From the IMG/VR virus record IMGVR_UViG_3300006919_000139, positions 1 to 39,672 of that record: 39,672 bases of DNA. One strand, written 5' to 3'. The notes under the pieces were generated by a model. It was not told the DNA's origin and ran no database searches. It was given only the letters and a program-made list of their open reading frames with translations. Source of the stretch: a virus. Below are positions 1-7,349 of the stretch, one piece after another. The number at the start of each line of letters is the position of its first letter. Within the stretch, counting starts at the first letter, position 1. Position numbers and translations under genes: made by a program.

Positions 1-536
1 TGTTCGTCGGCCTCGTATTCCTCGACAGACTCCATCGTGTCGGCGCGCTGGGGGCCGTATTCGGACAGCGAGACCTCGATCCGAGGTGTGATCGTGTCGA
101 TTGTCGGCTCGTAGCGCACACGGACGATTCCCCTCCCGGGCAGCAGCATGTCCAGCACGGCAAGAGAGGCGGTGTGGTCGAAATCGTAACCGGGCTGGTC
201 AGTGGTGTAAGAGAGCGCGCGTTCGATGACCTCGGCCAAGGCCCGGCCCACGGGGTCGGCGTCCTTGAAACGGCGCGAGACGATGGGGGTCGGGGTCTGG
301 GCATAAAGCGACGGCTTCATCACCTGGACGTTGGACCAGAGGATATTGAAGACGTTCTTTTTCTTGCCCTTCTCGTCCCGATACCGCTCGACGGCCTTCT
401 TGGCGTCCTCCTCCCGCCATGTCTTTTCCGTCTTCGACGCGGACTCGATCTCGGCCAGCCAACGGGCCACGCGGCCCTTGTCGCCCTTGCCCGCGTCTTC
501 CGGCGTTTCGAGGGTCGAGACCTCCAATTCGCTCAC
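1..536 (-). CDS. Portal protein, N-terminal part (continues at the other window end)
   Basis: This is the first 178 codons plus two bases of the portal, the dodecameric ring at the capsid vertex through which DNA is packaged and ejected. The reading frame runs off position 1. Its last bases (CA) join the T at 39672 to give a His codon, and the frame continues at 38181-39671, giving 675 residues in all, close to P22-type portals. The N-terminus shows the portal-like stretch of helix, 'NVFNILWSNVQVMKPSLY' and 'PTPIVSRRF'. The start is GTG at 536, just after the TAG of the upstream gene. No better in-frame start exists upstream, and the ribosome site is weak, so translational coupling is likely. 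Product confidence comes mostly from the C-terminal half and from its place between terminase and scaffold. Confidence 0.85.
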   Translation of the reverse strand, partial: MSELEVSTLETPEDAGKGDKGRVARWLAEIESASKTEKTWREEDAKKAVERYRDEKGKKKNVFNILWSNVQVMKPSLYAQTPTPIVSRRFKDADPVGRALAEVIERALSYTTDQPGYDFDHTASLAVLDMLLPGRGIVRVRYEPTIDTITPRIEVSLSEYGPQRADTMESVEEYEADE

Positions 537-537
537 G

Positions 538-1335
538 CTAGAGTTCCCATTCCTCGACGGAATCGGAGATATCCCTGCGCTTCACCCACGCCTTGTTGAC
601 GGGCTGGCCCTTGCGGATACGCACCATGCCCATACGGGAGCAGGCGGCCCATTCAGGGCGCTCGGTGCGGGGGGTCTGCTTGCGATTGGGGTTATAGTCC
701 TTGGCGTATTTGAGGCGCGCGATCTTCACCCGTTCCTTGACCTCGACCCCGTCCACATTGGCCGTGACTTCCTCGACCTCGACCTCTTCCTCGATCCGGC
801 GCTTGAAGTCGTCACGCGCCCATTTGCCATGCCAACCCATCGGGGAAGCGTTCGAGAGGGTCGTCGCGGTCTCGGGGGCGATGACGACGTATCGGGGGGT
901 GTCGCCCTTCTTCGCCAGACGGATCTTCGACGGGTCTTTCTCGTCAATGACCGCCGTGTAACCGACCCGGTCTTCGCCCTTGGGGTTGCCGTCCGCCCAT
1001 TCGTTCATCCAGGCATGGTCAGCGCCACCGCCAGTGAATGAACCGTCGCAAGTGGCCTCGCCCGCACCAGTGACCTTGAAGATCGCATCCGCGCCGTCGT
1101 TCACCTTCGACAGAATCGCGTTGAAGGCTGCATTCGCAGCGCGGCGGATGATCTGGTCGATAGAGTTGCCGGTATAGGATGCGTTGTTGTTGTAGATGCG
1201 GATCGCGGCGTCGCTGGAACTCGTGGTCTGCGAATTGAACTGCGCGCCCGAGTTCGTCGTCGTGGAGCCGAGGCGGCCCTCGAACGTGGTGTCGTTCGGG
1301 ACCGTCCCGCCCAGGAATGTCGCGGCCCTTAGCAT
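538..1335 (-). CDS. Fibre-like structural protein with Peptidase_G2-like C-terminal region
   Basis: 265 residues. The N-terminal half is rich in Ser/Thr/Asn/Gly and resembles a trimeric fibre stalk. The part from about residue 105 ('NPKGEDRVGYTAVID', then 'PRYVVIAPETATTLSNASPMGWHGKW') resembles the intramolecular-chaperone/autoproteolytic Peptidase_G2 family, which trims phage fibres after trimerisation. The family call is from memory of its pattern, not from a search. The ATG at 1335 overlaps the TGA of the upstream gene (TGATG). A place between large terminase and portal is unusual for a tail fibre, so a head fibre or capsid-surface protein is possible. If the G2 assignment fails, it remains an unknown virion protein. 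Confidence 0.6.
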   Translation of the reverse strand: MLRAATFLGGTVPNDTTFEGRLGSTTTNSGAQFNSQTTSSSDAAIRIYNNNASYTGNSIDQIIRRAANAAFNAILSKVNDGADAIFKVTGAGEATCDGSFTGGGADHAWMNEWADGNPKGEDRVGYTAVIDEKDPSKIRLAKKGDTPRYVVIAPETATTLSNASPMGWHGKWARDDFKRRIEEEVEVEEVTANVDGVEVKERVKIARLKYAKDYNPNRKQTPRTERPEWAACSRMGMVRIRKGQPVNKAWVKRRDISDSVEEWEL

Positions 1336-1634
1336 CAGACGCCCTGCCCGGTCGTGGCGTAGAGCGTGGCGGTCTTCCCGCTCGCGCAAATCGCCCCCAG
1401 ATAGGCCGCCGACTCCGGCATGTCGAAGATCTCGACCGTGCCCGGCAGAATCGGCATGTCGGTGGTGACGGCGGTGGGGGTGGTCGCGGTGAAGCGGATG
1501 AAAGCGGTATTCGGCCCCGCGTTCACGATGCGAACACTGGCGCTACGGCCGGGTCCGGTGAGGGCAACGCTTGCGCTCGTGCCCGAAGCACTCAGGCTCT
1601 TGGTTGCGCCGGACGGAATGAAGGGAAGGGTCAT
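1335..1634 (-). CDS. Small beta-rich protein of unknown function, possibly virion surface
   Basis: 99 residues, almost free of charged residues and rich in Thr, Ser, Ala, Gly and Val ('SASVALTGPGRSASVRIVNAG'). This composition is typical of small beta-sandwich decoration or fibre-base proteins. No signal peptide is seen. The ATG at 1634 overlaps the TGA of large terminase (ATGA) and its own stop overlaps the next start, so it is translated as part of the terminase-portal operon. It may partner the fibre-like protein encoded next. I do not recognise a named family. Confidence 0.65.
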   Translation of the reverse strand: MTLPFIPSGATKSLSASGTSASVALTGPGRSASVRIVNAGPNTAFIRFTATTPTAVTTDMPILPGTVEIFDMPESAAYLGAICASGKTATLYATTGQGV

Positions 1635-3127
1635 CGCATCTCCTTGCGCCGCCGGGATACGGCTTTGCGCATTTCATCGAAGGTTCGGTCTACCGGGAAA
1701 CGCGGGGCCACCGTCTCCGGGGCCTTGCGCACATAGGGGCGGGACATGCAGGCATAACGCCATTCGTCCGCCGCGTGGTCTTCCTGTTCCGTGTCCAGAT
1801 CCTCGGCCCTGTCGGGGTCGTGCTGGAGCAGGGGGATCGTTCGTATGCTGTCCGTGCAGGTGTGGAAGCAGACGATCATGGGGCCGTCTTCCTCGCCCCT
1901 CATGCGCGCCCGCATCTGGTCCCAGCCGCCCAAGGCGCCCAGCCTCGCTATGCGGGCGTTGTCCGCCGGCCGCCAGTTGACGCCTGCGGCAATCATCCTC
2001 TCACCGATCGAAGGCCCGCCGTCCTGGCGGAAGATCGAGGGGTCTGCAACGCCGTATTGGATCGTCGGCCCGCCACCGTTGGGCTTGTGATGTTCTCCGG
2101 CCTTTCTCTCGCGGTCCAAGATGCCCCTGGCGACGGATTCGGCATCCATCCTCAAGCCCACATTCGCCTTCTCCGCCCCGTACCATTCGCGGTAGCGGAC
2201 CAGACACCCCCGAGGGTAGACCCGGCCATCGGGCAGTTCGTCGCCGTCGCTCACGGCCCACCACCCAACGGAGAACGGGGCCGCATAACCCCAGTCGAAG
2301 GCCCGGAAGCGCAGCCAGTGGTCGGGTATCTCGAACGGGTCGATGATGTGCTTCGAAGGCCTCCATCCATCGAAGAACGCGCCCTCGATGGCGTCCCAAT
2401 CGCCTTCAAGCCAAGCCCTCACCAATTCGGCCGAGCCGGCCATCTGCAGGTTGGCGACGTAGTCAGGCCCCAGATAGCGGTTGTCTTGAAGACGAGAAGG
2501 GATGAACACCCGCTCCCGCGTCACGACCTCATGCGACCACGGGTTCTCGAATTCCTCGGCAATCACTTCCCAGCCCTGGGGGTTGGGTTCGATATACCGC
2601 TCTCTCACCCACTGGTGCCCAGCGCCGCCGGGGTTGCCCGTGGCCCTGAAGCCGCAGGGGACGCCCTTTCCCGAACGCAGGGTCGCCATCAGCTTCAGAA
2701 CCGGCCCCGGATTGGGGAAGTTCGTCAATTCCTCGATGTAGACCCGCGTGTAGCTGTGGCCCTGGTACGCCTCTGCGTCCGCGTCACGGTCGAGATAGGC
2801 GAAGCGCAACCGCGCCCCGTTGGGGAACCGCCAGAGCTTGTCCTGCTCGCTGAACTTCGCACCCAGGGGCGTGAAGATGGCCTTGGACCGCTCGATGGCC
2901 TCGACCAACTGCGTCCGCTCCCGGCGCAGCATCAATCCGATGGCGTGTTCGCCGTAGAGGTCCGAATGACTGAGCCAATCGCCCAGCATCCCATCGGTCT
3001 TCCCACCACCTCGAGCGCCGCCGAAGAAAACCTCGAAGACCGGGCAGCGGAGGAGGGCGGTCTGCGGGCCTTTCTGCGGCTCCCAAACGACCGTTAATGT
3101 GTCGTCGGCGCGTGCTGTTTGCGCCAT
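1631..3127 (-). CDS. Terminase large subunit (packaging ATPase/nuclease)
   Basis: 498 residues. This is the motor that cuts concatemeric DNA and pumps it through the portal. Visible motifs: Walker A GGARGGGKT at 36-44, Walker B VYIEEL at 129-134, and an RNase H-like nuclease with D278 (FDWGY), D362 (VADPS) and D450/D454 (DHAADEW). The length is normal for the family. The start ATG at 3127 lies 34 nt inside the small-terminase gene, as in many tightly packed phage operons. No strong Shine-Dalgarno is seen there, so coupling is likely. Portal and terminase of this type usually go with headful packaging, which fits a circularly permuted genome; this last point is inference. Confidence 0.95.
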   Translation of the reverse strand: MAQTARADDTLTVVWEPQKGPQTALLRCPVFEVFFGGARGGGKTDGMLGDWLSHSDLYGEHAIGLMLRRERTQLVEAIERSKAIFTPLGAKFSEQDKLWRFPNGARLRFAYLDRDADAEAYQGHSYTRVYIEELTNFPNPGPVLKLMATLRSGKGVPCGFRATGNPGGAGHQWVRERYIEPNPQGWEVIAEEFENPWSHEVVTRERVFIPSRLQDNRYLGPDYVANLQMAGSAELVRAWLEGDWDAIEGAFFDGWRPSKHIIDPFEIPDHWLRFRAFDWGYAAPFSVGWWAVSDGDELPDGRVYPRGCLVRYREWYGAEKANVGLRMDAESVARGILDRERKAGEHHKPNGGGPTIQYGVADPSIFRQDGGPSIGERMIAAGVNWRPADNARIARLGALGGWDQMRARMRGEEDGPMIVCFHTCTDSIRTIPLLQHDPDRAEDLDTEQEDHAADEWRYACMSRPYVRKAPETVAPRFPVDRTFDEMRKAVSRRRKEMR

Positions 3128-3483
3128 TCGTCCGTGTCTTCAGCGGGCATGGGAAGGCGCGCGACGTAACTGTGGGCCATCTCACCGCTGACCTGTAGCT
3201 TCTCGCTCCAGCCCATACGGGTTTTGGTCCACCATATTGCTGCCGTGGTGTCGCCGTTGATCGCCTTGTTGAACAGCGTCCCGCCGATCTTGGCGTTGGC
3301 CCTTGTTGAAGCCGTGTCCAGTTCCTCGCGGAAATGCTTGCGGAGCGTCTTGGGGTCGATCCCACCCCGGATGACCCGCGCAACGCTCTCCTGCGGAATT
3401 CCCACGGCGATCATCTGCTCAACCATCTTCCGCTCGTCGTCGGTTGGCTTGAATGTGGGGCAGGTGATCTTTTTAGGCGGCAT
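3094..3483 (-). CDS. Terminase small subunit-like DNA-recognition protein
   Basis: 129 residues. The N-terminal helix-turn-helix region ('TDDERKMVEQMIAVGIPQESVARVI', then 'IDPKTLRKHFREELD') and the following helix ('TLFNKAINGDTTAAIWWTKTRMGW') match the common small-terminase/phage HTH pattern. This protein binds the pac site and delivers DNA to the large subunit. The ATG at 3483 lies inside the last codons of the upstream methyltransferase gene (11-nt overlap), and its 3' end overlaps the large terminase start. The pac site is often inside or near this gene; I could not identify it. Confidence 0.85.
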   Translation of the reverse strand: MPPKKITCPTFKPTDDERKMVEQMIAVGIPQESVARVIRGGIDPKTLRKHFREELDTASTRANAKIGGTLFNKAINGDTTAAIWWTKTRMGWSEKLQVSGEMAHSYVARLPMPAEDTDEWRKQHAPTTH

Positions 3484-4723
3484 CGGCTTTTATAGTCGGG
3501 AATGTCTCCCCGCTTCCTTCCAGTGTCGCCTGCTCGCCGGTGAAGGCTTCCCAGCGTTTCACGGCGACGTCCACATAGGCGGGGCTGAGTTCCATTGCGT
3601 AGATCGCTCGTCCTGTCATCTCGCCGGCGATGATCGTCGTGCCTGAACCGCTGAACGGTTCGTAGACCGCTTGGCCGGGGCTGCTGTTGTTTTCAATGGG
3701 GCGCTTCATGCACTCGACGGGCTTCTGGGTGCTGTGGCCTGTCTCGGACTTGCGGGGCTTGTCTATGTTCCAGACGGTCGATTGCTTCCTACCGCCGCCG
3801 TAGTGGCCCTTCTTGCCCTTGCGTACTGCATACCAGCAGGGTTCGTGCTGCGGGTGATAGTCGCCGCGCCCGATCACAAACTGATTCTTGGCCCAGATGA
3901 TCTGCGCTCGGATGTTCAGGCCGTTTGCTTCCATGCTGTCGGCTACCGTGTGCGCCTTGTTCCCAGCGTGCCACACATACGCCACGTCGCCGGGAAACAG
4001 CGCATAGGCTTCGGACCAGTCAGAGCGGTCGTCGTTCATTACCGCTCCGGTAGCCCTACCGGAGCCTGTTTTCCATCGGTTGGGGTCGTTCTTCTCCGGC
4101 ATTGCCTCATTCCGCCATCCGGCGCTGTACTCCACCCCATAAGGCGGGTCCGTGACCATGAGGTGCGGCGCTACGCCTGCCAGCAACCTCTCAACGTCCG
4201 TGGCGACCGTGCTGTCCCCGCACATGAGACGGTGCTTGCCCAGCAGCCAGATATCGCCCGGCTTCGTTACCGGGTCGTCTGTCAACTCAGGCACTTCGTC
4301 GGGGTCCGTCAGGCCCTCGGTCTTAACCGCCAGGATCGTTGCAAGTTCGTCCTCACCGAATCCGATCAGGGACAGATCGAAACCCTCGTCTCTCAAGCCC
4401 ACCATTTCGACCGAGAGCAGGTCCATGTCCCAGCCTGCGTTCAGGGCCAGTTTGTTGTCCGCGATGATGTAAGCGCGGCGCTGGGCGGGCGTGAGGTGCG
4501 ACAACTCGATGGTCGGAACCGTTTCCATGCCGAGTTTGCGGGCTGCCATGAGCCTGCCGTGGCCTGCGATGATGCCGTTGTCCCCGTCCGTGAGGATGGG
4601 GTTGGTAAAGCCGAATTCCTTGATGCTCGCCGCGATCTGGGCGACCTGCTGCTCGCTGTGAGTCCTAGCGTTCGCCGCGTAGGGCACAAGGTCGCTCACG
4701 CTGCGGTCAACGATTGCTGACAT
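3473..4723 (-). CDS. ParB-like domain fused to DNA (N4/N6) methyltransferase
   Basis: 416 residues. The N-terminal 100 residues form a ParB/Srx-type domain with the signature GHGRLMAA at 54-61. The rest is an amino-methyltransferase with catalytic DPPY at 192-195 and the AdoMet motif EPFSGSGTT at 355-363. The catalytic motif precedes the AdoMet motif, the beta-type order. Such fusions are common just upstream of phage terminases and probably modify phage DNA against host restriction. An open frame extends to 4882, but the ATG at 4723 is preferred because it has GAGG just upstream and follows the previous gene. The adenine-versus-cytosine target cannot be read from the sequence. No cognate restriction enzyme is seen. 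Confidence 0.92.
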   Translation of the reverse strand: MSAIVDRSVSDLVPYAANARTHSEQQVAQIAASIKEFGFTNPILTDGDNGIIAGHGRLMAARKLGMETVPTIELSHLTPAQRRAYIIADNKLALNAGWDMDLLSVEMVGLRDEGFDLSLIGFGEDELATILAVKTEGLTDPDEVPELTDDPVTKPGDIWLLGKHRLMCGDSTVATDVERLLAGVAPHLMVTDPPYGVEYSAGWRNEAMPEKNDPNRWKTGSGRATGAVMNDDRSDWSEAYALFPGDVAYVWHAGNKAHTVADSMEANGLNIRAQIIWAKNQFVIGRGDYHPQHEPCWYAVRKGKKGHYGGGRKQSTVWNIDKPRKSETGHSTQKPVECMKRPIENNSSPGQAVYEPFSGSGTTIIAGEMTGRAIYAMELSPAYVDVAVKRWEAFTGEQATLEGSGETFPTIKADAA

Positions 4724-4793
4724 TGATCCTCGTGTTCTATCGGGGCCGCGCTGTCCGGTCCTCTGGGTTAAGCCGTGATGTGGCCGCGCGCTG

Positions 4794-5132
4794 TCACCCC
4801 GAAGGGGGTGTGCGCCAGTCGTTCTCGATGCAGATCGCGACGGCGCGGCGTATGTAGTCGGGTTCGTGGCCCGCAAAAACACAGACCAAGTTGAAGTCGG
4901 GCGAGGACGACAGAAGCCAGCGTCTCGCCTCCGCTTGTTCTCGATCCTGTAGCCGGTAAACGTCCTTAGCCGACTTGAACGATGATGGGTTGGGGTATCG
5001 TTCTTCGGTCGGCCTGGTCAGGATCCGTGTCGCGTCTTCGAACATCTGATTGATGACGGCTTTCCAGAGGCTCCGGCAGGCGTCCTCGTTGGGTTCGGCA
5101 TAGGTTGCTTGGAGCATCGCACCGTCAGGCAT
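4794..5132 (-). CDS. Hypothetical protein, 112 aa, first gene of the late block
   Basis: Soluble protein with no membrane segment or signal peptide. It contains 'LWKAVINQMFEDATRI', 'DREQAEARRWLLSSSPDFNLVCVFAG' and 'IRRAVAICIENDW', which look helical. It lies between the candidate late-regulator region and the ParB-methyltransferase. The pattern 'SLWKAVINQMFEDA' and 'ARRWLL..DFNLVCVFAG' is familiar from uncharacterised phage proteins near terminases, but I cannot name a function. The ATG at 5132 lacks a good ribosome site; the internal ATG at 5117 is an alternative start. Confidence 0.65.
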   Translation of the reverse strand: MPDGAMLQATYAEPNEDACRSLWKAVINQMFEDATRILTRPTEERYPNPSSFKSAKDVYRLQDREQAEARRWLLSSSPDFNLVCVFAGHEPDYIRRAVAICIENDWRTPPSG

Positions 5133-5141
5133 AAGGAGCCG

Positions 5142-5166
5142 CCCGCGCTACAGGCCGGGACGCGGG
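5142..5166 (-). terminator. GC-rich hairpin in the leader of the late genes
   Basis: Six-base arms CCCGCG and CGCGGG enclose a 13-nt loop. Read on the minus strand, the hairpin comes about 95 nt after the weak promoter candidate at 5260-5290 and just before the 112-aa gene. It is followed by only a short U-containing run (CGGCUCCUUAU), so it is a poor intrinsic terminator and may instead be an RNA structure in the leader. The position recalls lambda tR'; that likeness is inference. Confidence 0.3.
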
Positions 5167-5259
5167 AAAGGCTGCGCGCTCAGGGCTTTCGCCGGAGAGA
5201 GCCAAGCGGCGGGCGGTTTCTGAATGTGGGAAATTGGGCGCAAATCGCCTGATTAACGA

Positions 5260-5290
5260 TATCTATGCCGAAGTTGTCCCGGTCTGTCAA
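5260..5290 (-). promoter_or_regulatory. Weak candidate late promoter
   Basis: A TTGACA hexamer on the minus strand (5290-5285) overlaps the stop codon of the upstream gene. The best -10 candidates, ATAGAT or TAGATA at 5266-5260, lie 18-19 nt further and match the consensus poorly. No gene is seen between 5133 and 5286, so this stretch is the natural place for a late promoter. The assignment rests on the single perfect -35 and the position. Confidence 0.3.
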
Positions 5291-5769
5291 CATGTAGTTG
5301 GCCAGCCTCTCAACCGGCAATACAGGCGGAGGCCGTCGATCAGGTTCTCCCTTGCCCAGCCGTTGCGCTTGCGGCGCATGGAATCTACTTCCCGCAAGCC
5401 CTTTCCCTCGGCCACAACGTCGAGAACAGCGGGAACGTTGATGCGGTCCTTCTGCGCCCGGATCGACCATTGCCAAAAGCGATCGACCATCTCGACCCGG
5501 CGGTCCAATGCGTGGTCCCTGCCGGGGTCTTGGCGCTCGTAACTCTGGACCTTGTAGCCGACGGGGCCGGTGAGGGCGGTGTATCCGGCATAGATTTGGC
5601 CCGCCGCGTCCTGCTCGTAGTTCGAGAGGGAGTCGATCAAACGAGCATCGGTCTTCCTCCGCCGGCAGAGGATCGTGGTCCGCTCTTTCGACAGCTTGAC
5701 CTCGACAAACTCGGTCGGGCTATGGCCTTCCTGCCAGTCGTGGGGTTGGAGTTCGGCTGCCTTCATCAT
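5287..5769 (-). CDS. Candidate late-gene regulator (DUF6456-like C-terminal region)
   Basis: 160 residues, basic and soluble. The C-terminal stretch 'INVPAVLDVVAEGKGLREVD' followed by 'RRKRNGWARENLIDGLRLYC' resembles the C-terminal domain of alphaproteobacterial DUF6456-type regulatory proteins and could be a helix-turn-helix. It is the last gene before the presumed late promoter region and the terminase block, the place where lambdoid phages keep antiterminator Q. A late-regulator role is inferred from position only. ATG at 5769 forms a 4-nt ATGA overlap with the upstream gene and has GAGAGG in front; ATG at 5766 is equally possible. Confidence 0.7.
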   Translation of the reverse strand: MMKAAELQPHDWQEGHSPTEFVEVKLSKERTTILCRRRKTDARLIDSLSNYEQDAAGQIYAGYTALTGPVGYKVQSYERQDPGRDHALDRRVEMVDRFWQWSIRAQKDRINVPAVLDVVAEGKGLREVDSMRRKRNGWARENLIDGLRLYCRLRGWPTTC

Positions 5770-5999
5770 CCAACCTCTCTCGCCTTGGTCTCGGGGGGAT
5801 CGGGGAGGGGCATCCAGTGGCTCGCCCAAATGGCTTTCCCTGTATGATCCATGCATTGAAGGAGGCTGCCGCCCCAACGGTCAGGGGTCTCGTTGCAATA
5901 CCAAGCCGAGATGACGCGGTGTTTCTTCCCGCTCGGCCGGTAGGCAAGGAACGGTGTCCCATCCCTCGGCGCCGTCTTGATGTCCTGCCACTCGCTCAT
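5766..5999 (-). CDS. DUF551-like small protein
   Basis: 77 residues beginning 'SEWQDIKTAPRDGTPFLAY' after the initiator Met and ending with 'IWASHWMPLPDPPE'. This is the layout of the widespread phage DUF551 family (W..I.TAPkDG ... HWMPLPePP). Its function is unknown. The start ATG at 5999 is supported by the family N-terminus; the longer open frame upstream has no such similarity. It overlaps the next gene by ATGA. A second, more distant member of the same family is encoded at 19682-20011. Confidence 0.85.
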   Translation of the reverse strand: MSEWQDIKTAPRDGTPFLAYRPSGKKHRVISAWYCNETPDRWGGSLLQCMDHTGKAIWASHWMPLPDPPETKAREVG

Positions 6000-6018
6000 G
6001 CCGCTTTCTCCTGCCGTC

Positions 6019-6567
6019 TCAGGTCGCCATGCGCTTGATCGGAATATCGACCGCGCGTCGTTCTGGTGGTTTCTCGCCCAGGCACTTGCGGATGACCTCG
6101 CGTTCTGCCCGGAGGTTGCGAATCGCCATCTGGCAGGCGTGGCGGAGTTCGGACGGCATGGGCCTCTTCGTCTGCCGCCGCCGCCAGTTCTCACAGGCGC
6201 GATCGATCGCCCAACCCGGGAATTCACCCAGATCCGCGATCCAATCCCGGGTCACGCTCGCCCACACGGCCTCGCCCATTTTCGGCGTCCAGTAATGCGC
6301 CATCAGGCCGACGATCTTGGCCGCAACGTCCCTGTCCTCGGCCGGCGCAAGATAGGCATCCAGCGCCTCCGCGTGTCGCACGGCCTCCACCCGGTCCAAG
6401 TCGCTCAAAACCGGCGGCTCCCAATCCCGGCGCACCACGGAATAGGCGTTGCCATCCTCGGGGAACCGAAGGTCAAGCCCGCCGCTGACCAACGGCCGCA
6501 GCCGCTCCGGCAAGCATGGCTTCGTGAGGGCTTCGGTCTTTGTCGCTATCGCCTGTCCAGTGGTCAT
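6019..6567 (-). CDS. Hypothetical protein, 182 aa, replication-region gene
   Basis: Soluble, helical protein with a C-terminal basic segment ('FPGWAIDRACENWRRRQTKR', then 'PSELRHACQMAIRNLRAERE'). Proteins of this pattern follow initiator genes in many alphaproteobacterial phages and plasmids and may be helicase-loader-like, but I cannot confirm that. The start ATG at 6567 has GGAAGG upstream and lies 95 nt inside the 3' end of the initiator gene. This is a long overlap but no later in-frame start looks better. Its role in replication is inferred from the neighbours. Confidence 0.7.
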   Translation of the reverse strand: MTTGQAIATKTEALTKPCLPERLRPLVSGGLDLRFPEDGNAYSVVRRDWEPPVLSDLDRVEAVRHAEALDAYLAPAEDRDVAAKIVGLMAHYWTPKMGEAVWASVTRDWIADLGEFPGWAIDRACENWRRRQTKRPMPSELRHACQMAIRNLRAEREVIRKCLGEKPPERRAVDIPIKRMAT

Positions 6568-7348
6568 AACCGCCTTCCATCAGCTTCGTGAATTTGGATT
6601 CCTTGAGGAGAAAATCGAAATCGGCTCGCCAGCCTTCATGGCCGCTGCTATTCGCTTGACCCAGCAGGCCGGGGATGGCCTCGACCTTGTCGAGCGCTGC
6701 CTGCCAGCCATCCAAGCCGCCGCAATCGGCCAGCCGCCGAACCAGTGACCGCCGCCGAGCGGTCGTGAGTTTCTGAACGCTCGCCAAGCCCGTTCGTTCG
6801 GCCATCGCGTTCCATGCCCGCACGGCCCTGCCGCAATCGGTGACATCGAACTTGATCGGGAGGATGTCGGCTTCGTCTGGTGGGTCGGATTCGCCGTCAG
6901 GCGAAACGACCAAAGATGCGTTAGCATCTTCCTCATGTTCCCTTCCCTGTTCCCTGTTCCCTGTTCCCTGTTCAGGGGGTGATGGATCAGTGATTTGTCC
7001 GTGATCGTTCCATGCAATCTGTAAAGGCTTGATTTTGCTGGCCTTTGGTCGGTTGACCACTTGGTGCGTCAGGAAGGTGGGGATTCGCCCATACCGCCTG
7101 CCATCCTCGCCGGTTCCGACCTCGATGAACCCGGCGCTTGCAAGGTCCGTGAGGCTGTCCTGAACCGTCACTGATAGATCACGGAGCGGAAAACATTCGG
7201 CCTGAACGAGTTTGGGATTGGCGTTGAAGTAGCCTTCGTCGTCGGCGTAGTTCAGCAAAGCGGCCGCGAGCATGTGCGTTTCCGCCGGCAACTCGCTCAG
7301 CGCCTCGTGCCGCCAGAATTCCGGCTTTATGGTCCTGATCCGGCCCAT
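6473..7348 (-). CDS. Phage replication initiator (O-like, winged-helix N-terminus)
   Basis: 291 residues. The N-terminus 'MGRIRTIKPEFWRHEAL' followed by 'LPAETHMLAAALLNYADDEG' is typical of O-type/YdaU-like phage initiators, which bind origin repeats through a winged helix. Residues 130-170 form a low-complexity acidic linker that includes the peptide repeat GNREQG, encoded by tandem 7-bp repeats. The C-terminal part ('DCGRAVRAWNAMAERTGL') is a helical domain that often recruits the helicase loader. The start at 7348 is chosen because MGRIRT is the conserved family N-terminus and the ATG lies one base after the upstream stop. As in lambda O, the gene probably contains the origin. Confidence 0.82.
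   Translation of the reverse strand: MGRIRTIKPEFWRHEALSELPAETHMLAAALLNYADDEGYFNANPKLVQAECFPLRDLSVTVQDSLTDLASAGFIEVGTGEDGRRYGRIPTFLTHQVVNRPKASKIKPLQIAWNDHGQITDPSPPEQGTGNREQGREHEEDANASLVVSPDGESDPPDEADILPIKFDVTDCGRAVRAWNAMAERTGLASVQKLTTARRRSLVRRLADCGGLDGWQAALDKVEAIPGLLGQANSSGHEGWRADFDFLLKESKFTKLMEGGYDHWTGDSDKDRSPHEAMLAGAAAAVGQRRA
6913..6930. repeat. Perfect 7-bp inverted repeat beside the origin-like repeats
   Basis: AAGATGC and GCATCTT are separated by the 4-nt loop GTTA. The stem-loop lies 12 bp from the tandem 7-mers, inside the initiator gene. A dyad next to iterons is typical of phage origins, but a chance palindrome in coding sequence cannot be excluded. Confidence 0.55.
6943..6970. repeat. 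Four perfect tandem 7-bp repeats (candidate origin iterons)
   Basis: The unit TTCCCTG is repeated four times without mismatch (6943-6949, 6950-6956, 6957-6963, 6964-6970). A partial unit GTTCCC lies just before (6937-6942) and TTC follows. It lies mid-way in the O-like gene, where lambda and its relatives keep their iterons. Because 7 is not a multiple of 3, loss or gain of one unit would also shift the initiator reading frame. Confidence 0.7.
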
Positions 7349-7349
7349 C

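Noticed and set aside
6943-6970. CRISPR-like array
   Set aside because: The repeats are 7 bp, contiguous and without spacers, so they are tandem iteron-like repeats.
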